Of a stretch of DNA of 64,000 nucleotides, positions 35,901-48,000 are shown in pieces. The translations under genes and the position numbers were made by a program. The notes beneath the pieces were generated by a model, which made no database searches, was not told where the DNA came from, and was given only the letters and a program-made list of their open reading frames with translations. The DNA is from Bradysia coprophila. Its lineage: Eukaryota; Arthropoda; Insecta; Diptera; Sciaridae. Within the stretch, counting starts at the first letter, position 1; each line of letters opens with the position of its first letter. The stretch lies in assembly GCF_014529535.1 (NCBI RefSeq), contig NW_023503584.1, positions 3,060,415 to 3,124,414 on the forward strand. Direction: 5' to 3'.

Positions 35901-38900
35901 TGTTAAGGAAATGAACTTGGCATACAACCGACAATTCGATTACATCGGTAGCGAAGACGAAATCATCCCCAGTGCCGTATTTGTAGCTACAGAACGCAAC
36001 ATTGGAGGATTGAAACGCTTCTACGAATACTACGCCATGGTTTCAAGCATCGACGATTTAACTGACATCTTGAACGATAAAATTGATGACTCAAAACTCA
36101 ACAACCAACCAGAACATCCACGCAACACCAGAAAACACTGGACCAAGGAACATGAGAAGCAACGTAACCAGAACACCAAATGGTCGACTGAGAAAATCGC
36201 TCAAATGTTGAACATCCAAACCGATGATGCTGAACAATTAGAAGGACAATTGATGATGAACATCATGAATACTCGTCGCTTCTTCGCTTTCGATAACCAA
36301 ACCGTTGAACGTATTCCATCGTACGTGCAACATGTTGCCGCCCAATTGCAAAAGGGTCAACAATTCAACAACACCAAATTGTACAACGACGGTGCCGTCA
36401 CCATCAGCTTCCCACTTTCCACCGGTTTCCCATTCGTCTTCACATACAGAAAACCAACTTTGGTTCAAATTGGTGGAGAAGTTCGTGCTCAAACCAACCC
36501 ATCGATGGCTCGTGGAAACGATGACGAAATCGTTCTACCCAAATCCGTAAACATCACTGCCGAAATCGAAATGGTCTACTCAACATTGGTCATGGGTAAA
36601 GTTGGTTTCATCACCCCATTCAACCATCAACGCTACACCGCCGGTTACGCTAAGAAGGCTCAAGTTTACTTGCCACTTCGCATCTTAGCCGATGTTGACC
36701 TTCGCAACAACCAATTTGTTACCGAAATTCAACCACTCCGTATGAAGCAAAACCCAACTGTTTGGCACTTGAGCAACTGGCCCTACACAGGTAAAAGCGA
36801 GCCCTTCAACTTTGGAATTTCTCTCGCTAAAATTATTTGTTTTATGTGTTCACAGCTCGCCAAGATATCCTTCAACTTCGCCCAGTCGCTGAAGCAAAGG
36901 ATCTTAAGCTTGTCCATGTCCGTGCTCCACAAAACGTCGACCAATATTACGGTGAACACAGTACCGGTTTGGCCTTCCGTGTTCAAATTCAACACGAAAA
37001 ACGTTTTGCCGATCTCGCAGCTCTCCTCCAACAAATGAGACGTTTCGACTTCACCACCCTTCGCATGTTCCCAATGAAATCGGTGTCAGCCGAACAATAT
37101 GACATCAATGTTCAACTCGACGGTCAACGCTCTACAACAAAATCGGCCAAGATCACCGTCACTTATGATGATGATGTTGAAGATAACGGTGCTGAACCAA
37201 GTGATCCAAAACACCCACGTTCCCAAGAAGTTCAAAACAACCCCATCAATGCTGCCAATCCATCATCAAAATCGCCAAACAGCCAGAAGCGTCGTGAAGA
37301 ATTCCTTCGCAACGTTGCTGCCGGTATCACACACAGTAAGGCTTACGTCGTTGATATTGCCGTTGAATACTTCGGTAACAACCAACAAAACGCTGAATAC
37401 ATCGCTACCGTCGCCTTCGCTGACAGTCCAATCCATCCAAAGACTCGTTTGTTGTTCTTCGCCAGTGCCTTGAATGCTAAACGCTCTGCTGTCCCACTCC
37501 AAATTTGCATGACCGCCAATGGTAAATGGCCAAACACTCCTGAAATGAACTTCAAGAACGCTTTGGAATATGATGCTACCTCGTACGTCGAAGTCATTAT
37601 GGCCCATGGTGTCGGCAAATGCCAACAAGGATCTGAAATTAAAATGGAAGCTAAATTGAAACAATCCGAAGAACGCAAGCAATACCTTCGCAACCATGCC
37701 GTTGCTAAGCAATGTTACGAGCAAATGAACCAAGGAGACTATCAATTGCCTGCTTGCCAAGAAGCAACCACTCAAGCCAACAAATTGGATCAAGTCCAAA
37801 TCAACATTGACTACCAACACGTCCCATCTCTCTTCGTTGACGCTACCCAAAAGTTGTACAACGTTGCTCGTCATGTTGGATACGAATACATGTGGGAAGA
37901 CTACAATAACTCTGGCAAACAAGGACGTGTCGAAATTGACGCTCGTCTTGCCGTTGACTTGAAATCTGCTAACGTTACCATCCAATCTCCATTCGCCAAA
38001 TCTCGTTTCGAAAACATTCGTTTGAACAAAATGCAACAAACCACTTTCGCTGTTCATCCATCAATGTCGCTAATGGAACGCTGGGAAAATCGCTATTACC
38101 AAAACAGTGATGTGTGCGTCGTCGACAAGAACCACATGAACACCTTTGACAACAACACCATGGAACATTTCTTCGGTAAATGCTGGCACGTAATGATGCA
38201 AACTGCCGAACAAAACCCAGCTGACCAAAACTCCCAATCCGATGAAATCAATGAAGACGAACAAGTTTCAATTTTGATCCGTCACATTGACAACGACAAG
38301 AAGGAATTGTTGATCATTTTGGGTCAAGAGGACGGTGGCGACTATACTGTCAGATTATCTCCAGGACAAGATGAAAACTCCACCCCACGCATGTACGTCA
38401 ACGATTTGGAACAACACCCAACTGAGAAACGTGCTTACGAAATCTACTCCAAGGATGACCAAGAACAACCCATATTACGTGCTTATGCTTTACCTAAAGG
38501 CGAACTTAAGGTCGAACTCCGTGACGATACTTTGGAATTGACATACGATGGCGCTCGCGTCAAATTGCAAGCTGATAGCTCATACCGTAACAATGTTCGT
38601 GGTATTTGCGGAACTTACACTGGTGAAGAAGAAACCGATATGAAATCCCCAAAGAACTGCATTCTCCGTCGCCCACGTCACTTCATTGCTTCATGGGCCT
38701 TAGTCGATGAAAAATGTGAAGGACCAGCCAAGGACTTGAAGCGTGAAGCTAATGAAGCCACATGCTTAGAGGAAAATATTTTGTACGGAAACGTCATCAG
38801 TGAAAGTGAAGCCGGACGCAAACGCGCTGCCAAACAAGCCAGCAAATTGATGACATCCAGCTCAGACTCATCTGACTCGTCTTCATCCTCCTCCTCTTCG

Positions 38901-39269
38901 TCATCGTCCTCGTCGTCCTCTTCGTCGTCGTCTTCGGAAGAATCGGACGAACTTGAACGCAACATGAACAAGAACAACAAAATCTACAACAACAAGAACG
39001 AATGCCGCACTCTCCATCAAACCCAATACGCTCGTGTAGCTGAAAAAATCTGTTTCAGCACACGTCAACTTCCAATTTGCTCTAAGGGATGCAAGTCTGT
39101 TGGCAAAGCACCACGTAAAGTAGCTGCATTTTGTGTGCACGAAAAGGAAGCCGCCGCTCAGTTGTACTTGAAGAACATTCGACTAGGCGCCAATCCACGC
39201 ATGGACCAATACCCAGCTAACGCTGAAGTTTCGTTCAACTTGCCACAACAATGTGTCTCAGTCAACTAA
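32964..39269 (+). CDS. Vg: Vitellogenin, yolk protein precursor
   Basis: Five exons (32964-32997, 33091-33647, 33715-35142, 35203-36790, 36856-39269) join in frame to about 2006 residues, the usual insect length. Exon 1 is a signal peptide start (MNWTPLLTLVLV). The lipoprotein N-terminal domain spans exons 2-4, interrupted by two polyserine tracts (about 34141-34305 and 34440-34645) that flank a basic RSRRS furin-type site near 34370. A von Willebrand type D domain lies at about 38.1-38.7 kb (VCVVDKNHMNTFDN, GICGTYTGEEETD). A third polyserine tract (38856-38943) precedes a Cys-rich C-terminus. The protein is made in fat body, secreted, and taken up by oocytes as a lipid, phosphate and amino-acid store. 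AATAAA lies at 39389. The gene appears intact. Confidence 0.95.
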
Positions 39270-39399
39270 AATTCGAAAACCCCAAAAAATTAACTGGAAT
39301 GTCTCGGCATACAACCAATGACCAAATTTAATTTATTTCTTTTTGTATTTAAATGTAGATTAGCAAGCAAGCAAGACGGGATGAGTTAAATAAAACAAA

Positions 39400-42300
39400 T
39401 TTTCTTCATTCTAAATCAAGGTGTTTTCACAATTGTTTCTCTCCCTCTTGACCTTTGTCAACATTCTACCATCGGGAATCCTTTGCGTCTGACGGTGGGT
39501 GCTTACAAGAAACTCAAATATTTTGCTTAGATTTGTGTTTCTTTGTAGCATTCTATTTGCAAGAGATCAAGTAAGAAATACTCAGATTTGAAGCAAGGAA
39601 TTGACAAATCAATTTAGGTTCAAACAATAGAAAGTTCATCGGACAGTTTACGTTTAAACATGGCACTTGCATGGCACTATACAATGTTCAACAATTTATT
39701 CGGTCTATCCTGTTCATGGAAACTAGTAATCTTATCCGATCTACTTTTCCCGTAAGCTTTCAAGTTGTAAATGGTGCAGTTGGGATTGGCAACATACCAC
39801 TCAGAATTTTGAGTAACTTGATTGAAAATGCTATAGCATTTATTTAGGATGCATTCGCATACAGTACGTAAGGACTTAGACTGAGCGGTCCACAGAAAGA
39901 ACACAATATTTGCATTTAAGTTCTCTTCAGGGTGAATGAGTCTTAAAATCACTGTAATGCCTACTTTTACGTTATATTATATGCAGGCTTCCCACTCGTC
40001 CTTATTTTCCTTATTTTTACAAAATCTTAATTCTATACTTCGCAGCAAATACTTTAGTTCAAATACTATTTACCAGTGAAAGAGTACCTGGCCTGGGTTA
40101 TTCAGAAAATTCGATGCTCACATCTACATAATCAAATTGTCCTGATTATTCGATGACATGAGTATATCGACGTCTTTCTTAAGAAACAGCAAGATCCTAA
40201 AGAAAATATGAGTAGTTGCAATTTATACAGGAACTCGACGCTTCATGAGAAAGTCGTCGTTTCTAAACATTTTTAAAACGAATATTACGAAATGTTAAAA
40301 AAGTAGAGAAACGACAAGAAGAATTTACGACTTTATGAAGAAGCAGTGCACTGACAAAAAAGACTCGAAAATCTTACCTGTCACAGGTAACTTTGTCTCC
40401 AGGTAATCCACAATAGCTGCAACACTGTAGCTCCTCATACAAAGAGTACAGCTGTGACAGGCAAGGTGGATTACCTGGAGACAAAGTTACCTGCAACAGG
40501 TAAGATTTTCAAATCTTTTTTGTCAGTGTGAGTTCCTGCAGAAACGGAGAATATACTCTTTAATATCTCCTTATTTGTGGCGTGAAATCTCCTTTATTCC
40601 TTAATGAGAAGATACTCTTTTGAATGGGTCTGAATATGTGAACGCTTCCTTATCGGTACGGTTCACCCAATATCCCTAATCTTAGAACGGTCAGAACAGC
40701 TATCTTAGTCCATTACAATGATTACTTTAATTTTAGGAATTGGAAGACTTACAGTCAGCCTGTAGTCAAGTAGATTGGAAGTATAAAAAGTCCGACTGTT
40801 GCCTTTTTTTCATTTGTTTATATTTTTTAAGCAAAATAACTGTTTATCCTTATAAACAATACAAATAATTTGTTTTTATTGAAATTGTTAAACTAATTTA
40901 TTGTTTCTTAAGAATTAAATTTCTAATGGTTTCTTATTGCATTTGTAATGCCACCAGTGACACAATTAACTTGAATTTTAAAAAAATCAAAAAATCTCAT
41001 CATCAACACATTTTTCTTCGATGTTATATTAGATCGGTCTATCCGGTCACTAATAATATCCGCGCTGGCAAACAATTCATAAAAATTTTATCAGTGTGAG
41101 TTGCCACTGCCGTTGGAAAACTTTATAAACACATTCCCATTCATTTGATTCGGAACATCAGAATTTGTTTATGAAGTTCGTCTGTTTTCGTCTCATTCTT
41201 CTTATAACAGATAAGGATTTCATGATCGTTCAATGCACTTCAATCAGCAACTTGAACGTAAAATTGGCATAATGCTCAAAATGATAAGACTTGACAAAAT
41301 TGCTTACGTAACACTCATTGACTGAAAATGATCACAAGAGTTAAATAACATTCTCGCTTTAACTGGATGCGTATTTTTCTAACTACTTTGTCGTCGATTT
41401 ATTGGAATTAGTTTATTGATAATAATGCTAGGCTAGAGTATAATATAAGTAGATAGTTAAATACACATCATCCAGTTTCGTATATGCTCCATATAATTCA
41501 CAACCTGAGTATATAACAACAACTACAACAACAGCATCCATAAAAAAATTGCAATCAGAGAGTTTAATCTTCGGTTTCAGTTAATAATTAAAGGACAAAC
41601 TGATGTAAGTAAGCGAGTGATGTTCCTTATTCCGTCGCAAGTTAAAAGATGGTTTTTGTCAAACATAAATTTCACGAAAATAATTGTAGTCATCATTAAG
41701 ACAATCAGAACGGACTCGACAATCAGGTGGCATGTGAAAAATTAATTAGCATAAGCTCATCAACAACGTAAAACGTTTCGGGAGTAAAATCAGTTTTCGA
41801 TTTAAATTGACCCGCAGTTCTGTTTAACTCTCAAAGGAAATTGAATTTGCAATTATTTAATGTAAACTTAATGCCCGCTAGAACTATTTTAGCCTCCTTT
41901 GAGGGCTAACTTTAAATAAGACAAGATCGTAATAGTAAACCTTGCCGTTTGTGAAAGGTACGACCATTAGCGATTTATGCTTTAAAAGAGCTATTAAAAC
42001 AAAGCTTTATTTTCTATTTTACCCACAAAAAAATGAATAAACCCACTAAAAAACAGTGACCTTTTATTGTGTGTCCCATGCAAAAGTTGATCATTACATG
42101 GCAGTTTGCCCTCTGCGAAAATGATCCATTTCTTCGGTTCATTTTACGTTAATCTTTGATAATCAATTTGTGACAATCAACTTTCGCATGGTGCAGGCAA
42201 TAAGTCAGAATAGTCAGAATTGGTTGCTGCTGCGTAATACATTAATTCGGAAACAAGCTGGTGATACTCACAAACTCGTGTGCTTCCGAGCTTGTGTTTT

Positions 42301-42640
42301 GACAAGTGTGGAGTTTGTATATCCGAGCCGGAGTCGAGTGATACACACAATTTTTTCCTCATGTAATAAATTACTTTCCCGGCATCCAATGTATAATATA
42401 CTATTACGTTTGATTACATTTCATCATTACGCTAGGCAACAATTTGACACTTTTGGAATGTGCACAAATGGTCTGATAGTACGTTGGATAGGTCTAGATG
42501 CCCTAAGTACGAAACACACATCCATCGGTCCCAATGAAGCTTGTGGTTCAACTGAAGCCGCTTCACAAAAAAAAAAGTAAAAGTAGTTTGAACGTGACAG
42601 TTGAGTTATCTAGGGCGTCGTGAGTTTCAAATAAACGATC
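39400..42640. other. Intergenic region between vitellogenin and the ABCA gene (part)
   Basis: No coding exon is supported. A 136-codon frame at 42170-42580 matches no family and lacks flanking splice signals. Microsatellite-like ACA/ACT runs lie at 41515-41540. The only clear structure is the palindrome at 40349-40528. Confidence 0.45.
40349..40528. repeat. Palindromic MITE-like element, 180 bp
   Basis: The ends CACTGACAAAAAAGA and TCTTTTTTGTCAGTG are exact inverted copies. Long inner arms pair as well: AGGTAACTTTGTCTCCAGGT and its complement. The loop is short, so the RNA would form one long hairpin. Confidence 0.7.
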
Positions 42641-42645
42641 CATGA

Positions 42646-42996
42646 GTCTCCACCAGGGCCTACTTTTTGGAAACTAATTTCTTGAATTTCTTGAAATTTC
42701 TCGAATTTTCTCGAATTTCTTAAAATTTCTCGAATTCGAGAAATTCGAGAAACTTCAAGAAACTCGAGAAATTAGTTTCTTGAAATTTCTTGAATTTCTC
42801 GAAGTTTCCCGAATTTCTTGAATTTTCTGGAATTTCTTGAAATTTCTCGAATTCGAGAAATTTAAGAAACTTTGAGAAATTCAAGAAATATTTCTCGAAA
42901 TTTCTTGAATTTCTCGAAGTTTCTTGAATTTCTCAAAGTTTCTTGAATTTCTCGATTTTCTCTAAAAGTTTCTAAAAAGTAGGCCCTGGTCTCCAC
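42646..42996. mobile_element. hAT-type MITE with 8-bp target duplication
   Basis: The element proper is 42654-42988. The ends are CAGGGCCTACTTTTTGGAAAC and GTTTCTAAAAAGTAGGCCCTG, inverted and nearly perfect. GTCTCCAC is duplicated exactly on both sides (42646-42653 and 42989-42996). An 8-bp duplication with CAG-initial ends is diagnostic of the hAT superfamily. The interior is a degenerate array of TTTCTTGAATTTCTCGAA-like units and their complements, without coding capacity. Confidence 0.85.
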
Positions 42997-42999
42997 TAC

Positions 43000-43240
43000 T
43001 CATCGTTATTTAGTACAATATCGACGAAATACAAAAATTACTCATACCCTCGATATTTGATTAACGATAGTAGAGAGACTTATGTAGTGGTGATTTGAAC
43101 TCACGGCACCCTAGATACCTACTGCACCTGTGAAACGGCTGCAGTGGAACCACAGACATCTTTGGGGCCAACAGATGTGGGCACCGAGACCAATCCAACG
43201 TACTATGTCACCATTTGTGCACAACACCTGGCTAGTAATA
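43000..43240 (-). repeat. tRNA-derived SINE-like sequence
   Basis: On the minus strand, about 43170-43080 shows a B-box-like GAGTTCAAATCAC preceded by CAGTAGGTATCTAGGGTGCC, resembling the anticodon-to-T-arm half of a tRNA. A possible A box lies near GTGGTTCCACTGCAG. Its 3' end adjoins the hAT MITE. Stem pairing is poor, so I read it as a SINE relic rather than a tRNA gene. Confidence 0.35.
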
Positions 43241-43259
43241 ATTGGACAAACGTTGAACG

Positions 43260-44030
43260 AAAATTCACTTGACTTTCGTCATTTTTCATTTAATACACCG
43301 CCGAATTAAACTCATTGCAGTTTTCTTCTCAATCAAGGAATGAATATGGTAAAGTATCTCCATTTTTCATCACACACGACGATTAACTCTTATGATATTC
43401 TCTCTAATTTGTTTGAATTTAATTTAATTTAATTTAAAAAATAAAATCACGACTATCGAGCCTGTGTTTTCGTTTTTTTAGTGATCAGCAGATTTTATTT
43501 GTATATTTCAAATTGAGATATGAGGATTGATATAGTAAAATTGTTTTTATTTAAAAAGGCTTGCTAATAATTCAGCTGACCGAACGAAATGTTATATTTA
43601 TTTTCAATCGACGTCTTGAGGATAAAGAAAAACCGAAATTAATTTAAAAATTTCACTAGATCTCTCCCGTTCGCATTTCGTTTCTCTTTTGGTTTCACAT
43701 TTTGTTTTTGTTTTTTATATAAATTTAATTTAATTTAATTATTTGCATTTTAAATTTAATTTTAATTTATTTAAGATACTTGTACTCTATAGTGGATTAA
43801 AATATTTTATTTTATTTTTGTTTGTTTTATTTCACTATCAAATCGTTTGAGATGTTCTTGGCTAGCAAAGTTATAGAAAGAAAAATGATTCCTCTTGATA
43901 GAGGAACGTGATGCAAGTCCTATGATTCAAAATATTTCAACGAAAAAGATTCTTTCCACTTTCTCACTGTTTAAAACCAAATTAAAAATTCTTCCACAAA
44001 ATGATCATTCAACAAATCACTTACAAGAAC
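43260..44030. other. AT-rich flank and probable 3' UTR of the ABCA gene
   Basis: The sequence is very AT-rich, with repeated AATTTAATTT stretches near 43410-43440 and 43720-43780. Minus-strand polyadenylation-like AATAAA and TTTATTTT runs are frequent. No coding sequence is seen. Confidence 0.4.
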
Positions 44031-44038
44031 ATCATTCT

Positions 44039-44980
44039 CTACACATCGTCCAACGCGTCCTCATCGTAATGGGCAAACTTAAGAAATACTTGCTCTAATG
44101 TTGTTTGACTAAATGAATATTCCTCGATGTCCAGCTCCGTTTTTGCTGAAAATAAAAATTCCACCTCAATCAAAACTGACTCAATTCACCATTGTTTCCG
44201 GTCTCACCTCTTTCCAATTTGGAAAAACATTGTGCCAGAGAACTCACAGCATTCTGCGGCACTGAATACACTAAACGATCGGCAAAGCTCTCCTCCAAAC
44301 AGGCGTCCGGAAACATATCCGAAACGAATGCACGCAACAATCCGGTTCGTTCCTCTTGCTCTGTGGTATTGTCAAACGATGTCGGCTGGATGTCGATGCC
44401 GTTGACGCTGGTGATTGATGTTTCCGTTTGTAGGTATTCGATGTGCTTTAATTTAACTTCTAACGTATAGCCGGCCCCATAAAGGTTCTTTAAGTGCTGC
44501 GTTGAACCAAGGCACCTGAAAGCGGAGATGTTTTCCAATGTTGAGAGCAAAGCATCAAACGGTGTCTTTAGAATAATATTTACCTGAGTTCTCCTTTAAC
44601 CATAATACCAACTCTTGAACACAGTGCATCTGCCTCTTCCATCGAATGTGTAGTTAAAATAGCTCCACGTGACCCCTGAAAACTAGCGAGTATCGTATCC
44701 CATAGGAACCGTTTGGATTTGGGATCCATTCCTGTGCTGGGCCTGTTAAGAAACGATTTAATGCAACACGCTACTGAAACACTGTAAATCAACTGAAATT
44801 ACTCGTCAAGCAGCACGACTTTCGGCGATCCGACCATTGCCATTGCGTAACTTAATTTTCTTCGTGTACCACCGGAACAGTGCTGGGTCTGCTTATTTGC
44901 ATGTTCAGCGATGTGCAGTCCGTGTAAATAGGTGTTGATGACACGCGGCAGATCCTTCCGCGTCACACCACGAATAGCTG

Positions 44981-45067
<87 letters not shown>

Positions 45068-48000
45068 TTTGCTGTAATGGTTAAATGGTGAAATTATTTT
45101 AAAGGTTTTATTAACGAAGTCAAAGTGTTGTTCTCGTAGGTCATTTTCTCTCGCCTCATTGTGCGATATCAACAATTGTGTTATTTCCTTTGTTATTTAA
45201 CATGTGCTTCGTGGCGTCGGTGTACGGATTAACAATCGACTCTACCAGAAGCTAATGCTAAATTACGTGCTCGATTAATGTACGAAAATGACACATTGCC
45301 GTATGGCATCTGGCAGTCAATTTTAGTGCAGGTAAGGTACAAACGCCTCGGGTTCTCATTTGACACCCCAAAACCACATAGCAAATTTTTACAAATTTGC
45401 TGTGGTACAATCCCAAGATACAGAAACTATCTTGTACTCCAAAATGACCGCGAGGTTTAACAGATCTATTGATTGATACGTTGTATGGATGTCAAGGGAT
45501 ATGACGAAATACGAATCATTCAAACGCTACAACCTGCAACGCCAGAACGAGTTCAGTCACATGGTGGCATGGCGATTTATACGAAGAGGCAACTCATGGC
45601 CTATGGTGATTAGACACTTGCTATTACCTAAAACTAATAGCCGTGACCGTAACAAAGTCGGAAATATCAAAAAACCCAACATTCGCTTTCTCCATAAAAG
45701 AAACCATATCGACATAATGTCAATAGTAGAAAGAGCTACAACATGACAATGTTGATAGCGCCATCTTTGGGAAAATGTACAGGTCAATTAGTGATGGTTG
45801 TGGTATTCGCATACCACCCACGGCTTGGAGAATTCACAACGTATGGGACGTTAACACACGGTCGATTTGTGAACAATCTAAGTCGGGAGAGATATGATGT
45901 AAAATCACAGTCCATATGATCAAGAGACTTGTACAATAGCACAACAGGCCCATCTGAGGCTTAGGTGCTGGGCTTACACCCTCCCATCTAATCTAGCTGC
46001 ATACACTTCTAAATGCTCCCGGACTGTAATATTCTTCCACAGAGCATCGTGCTGCGGACAGTAGCCTAACGTTCTGAATGCTTCGTCTTGATTGATTGTA
46101 ATATTGTGACCGCCAATTTTAACTTGTCCACGACTCGGAGCTGTTTCACCAGTCATGATGCGCATTGTTGTTGTTTTACCGGCACCGTTGTGACCTTAAG
46201 TTTTGATGAAAATGATTGACAATTTTTAGATGTAAGAAATGCGTCTAAGCAAACCTAACAATCCCAGCACTTCACCAGCATCAACCCCAATCGATAAACA
46301 TCTTACAGCCACTTTCGTTCGCTTCGGCGATTCATCTTGAAGACAACAGCAACAATTCGATACGCAACAATTGGTCTTGGGACGATATTCTTTCCGAAGG
46401 TTGCGCACAATGACTACGGGCTGTACGGTAGCAGCGTTGTGCTGTTGTTCGGTACACAAACGATTTATACGAGCTCTTTCGTTGCGAACATCATTGTCTT
46501 CATATTCGCCGGGAATGACATCATCGACTGAACTATTGTCATCACACTCCAACTTCTACAACAACGAAATTTCTCCATTTATCGATTTACCCATTGGGAT
46601 TACGTTTCAAAAAACGGGACTCAAACCTTTTTGCTGCGAAATGCGTCACGAACCTTGCCGCCAGTCTTACTAATATCTACGATACGCAAACACAAAGCCC
46701 AAATTGGCACATGTAGAATGGCTCCTATTCCCATGACAATTACTTCTTCGGTCATATAGTCTGCCAACGATAATTCAGCACAGGCACTGCTCAGTCGACA
46801 AGCCACATAGACTCGATCAACGAAATAGACCGCTGCATACGGAATGTACATGGGATTCAGCAACGAAAAAACGTAGTGCAATGCGATGGCAGCTTGTACT
46901 TCTGATTTGAGTGGAAAGAAAGGAAATTATCTTCGGTCCGGAATGAGAATACACGATCGAAAGGGTGGAGTTACCTATTCCCAACATATCCAAAAATGAC
47001 ACTAAGATAAACGGAATAAGTCCAATGAACGTCAGAATGTTGGGTAAAAAGCTCTGTGCCGAGTCGGTCCGATCAAAGAAGTACGACGAACATGTTGAGC
47101 AAAGTATAGCCGCTGGGCAGTATAAGAATACTAGCATGCCTAATGTGAACAGGGCTGGAGGCTGTACAAAAAATTAATTTCGTCAAATCAAACGAACGTG
47201 AATGTCCACCGAATCTCTTACCTGTCTAAACGATGGAATGTCGAATATGAAGACCATTCCCAGCAGTGCTGCACATATTATGATCATTAGTCCCGACAAC
47301 ACGATGAAATATGCCGAAAAGTACATGCTAGCTCTAAGACCATTGACTCTCAGCTGATTTTTCGCTTTCATCTCTCTGTCATAGACCATATCCACAGCCA
47401 AACTGACCGGAATCAACACGAAAATCATTCCAATGAACAGAGCAGACGAAAATGTTCCCAAATTGAATTCCTGCGGCTGAGTGGTCTGCCGGAACGGATG
47501 TGCTCGGATTTCGATCGGCTGAAAGTCATCGCCAGTCATCATGCGATAAAGGGCGTTGCTGAACAAATTTAAAACAATCGGTAGACTATGCTGTGTGGTG
47601 TCGTTGTACAAGGCAATTACGGACACATTTGACGAGGACAACATTTTCACGTCGAATGCGCCCATGTGTGGAGCTATGTCGAGCAAATTGGAAAAATTTC
47701 CGTCATACTCTTCGGATACATCTGTCGATCTGTTCAGCATCTGAACCATGTACTCAAAGTCACCATTTTCGTTGACCGTACTATCGTGTATTGCGATCCG
47801 ACCGTTTTCTTGGTCGTAAGTGTTATTGTCCAGTACGATCGACCTCATGGCTGGTAAAATCACCTGAATGGAGTTTAGGTACAAACCGAGTGCGGTAAAA
47901 GCTAGCGGTAAAATTATCATCAAATACAAGCGCTGCAGATCTCGCAGCAGTATGATAACTCGAAGTTTTAGCAGAGCAAACAGAGTTCTAGGTACAGACG

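Noticed and set aside
33162-39140. Many long frames on the minus strand of the vitellogenin gene
   Set aside because: They are shadows of a codon-biased gene. The Asp/Glu-rich ones are the complement of polyserine codons.
42170-42580. 136-codon open frame between vitellogenin and the ABCA gene
   Set aside because: It matches no family, has no signal peptide or domain and no supporting splice sites, and ends in a low-complexity lysine run.
44963-45175. Minus-strand frame ending in a long polylysine
   Set aside because: It reads through the poly(A) tail of the retrotransposed insertion.
44983-45993. Reading the ABCA insertion as an ordinary intron
   Set aside because: The only acceptor-like AG at its downstream edge is preceded by 83 A instead of a pyrimidine tract, and the target duplication marks it as an insertion in an exon. 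RNA data could still overturn this.
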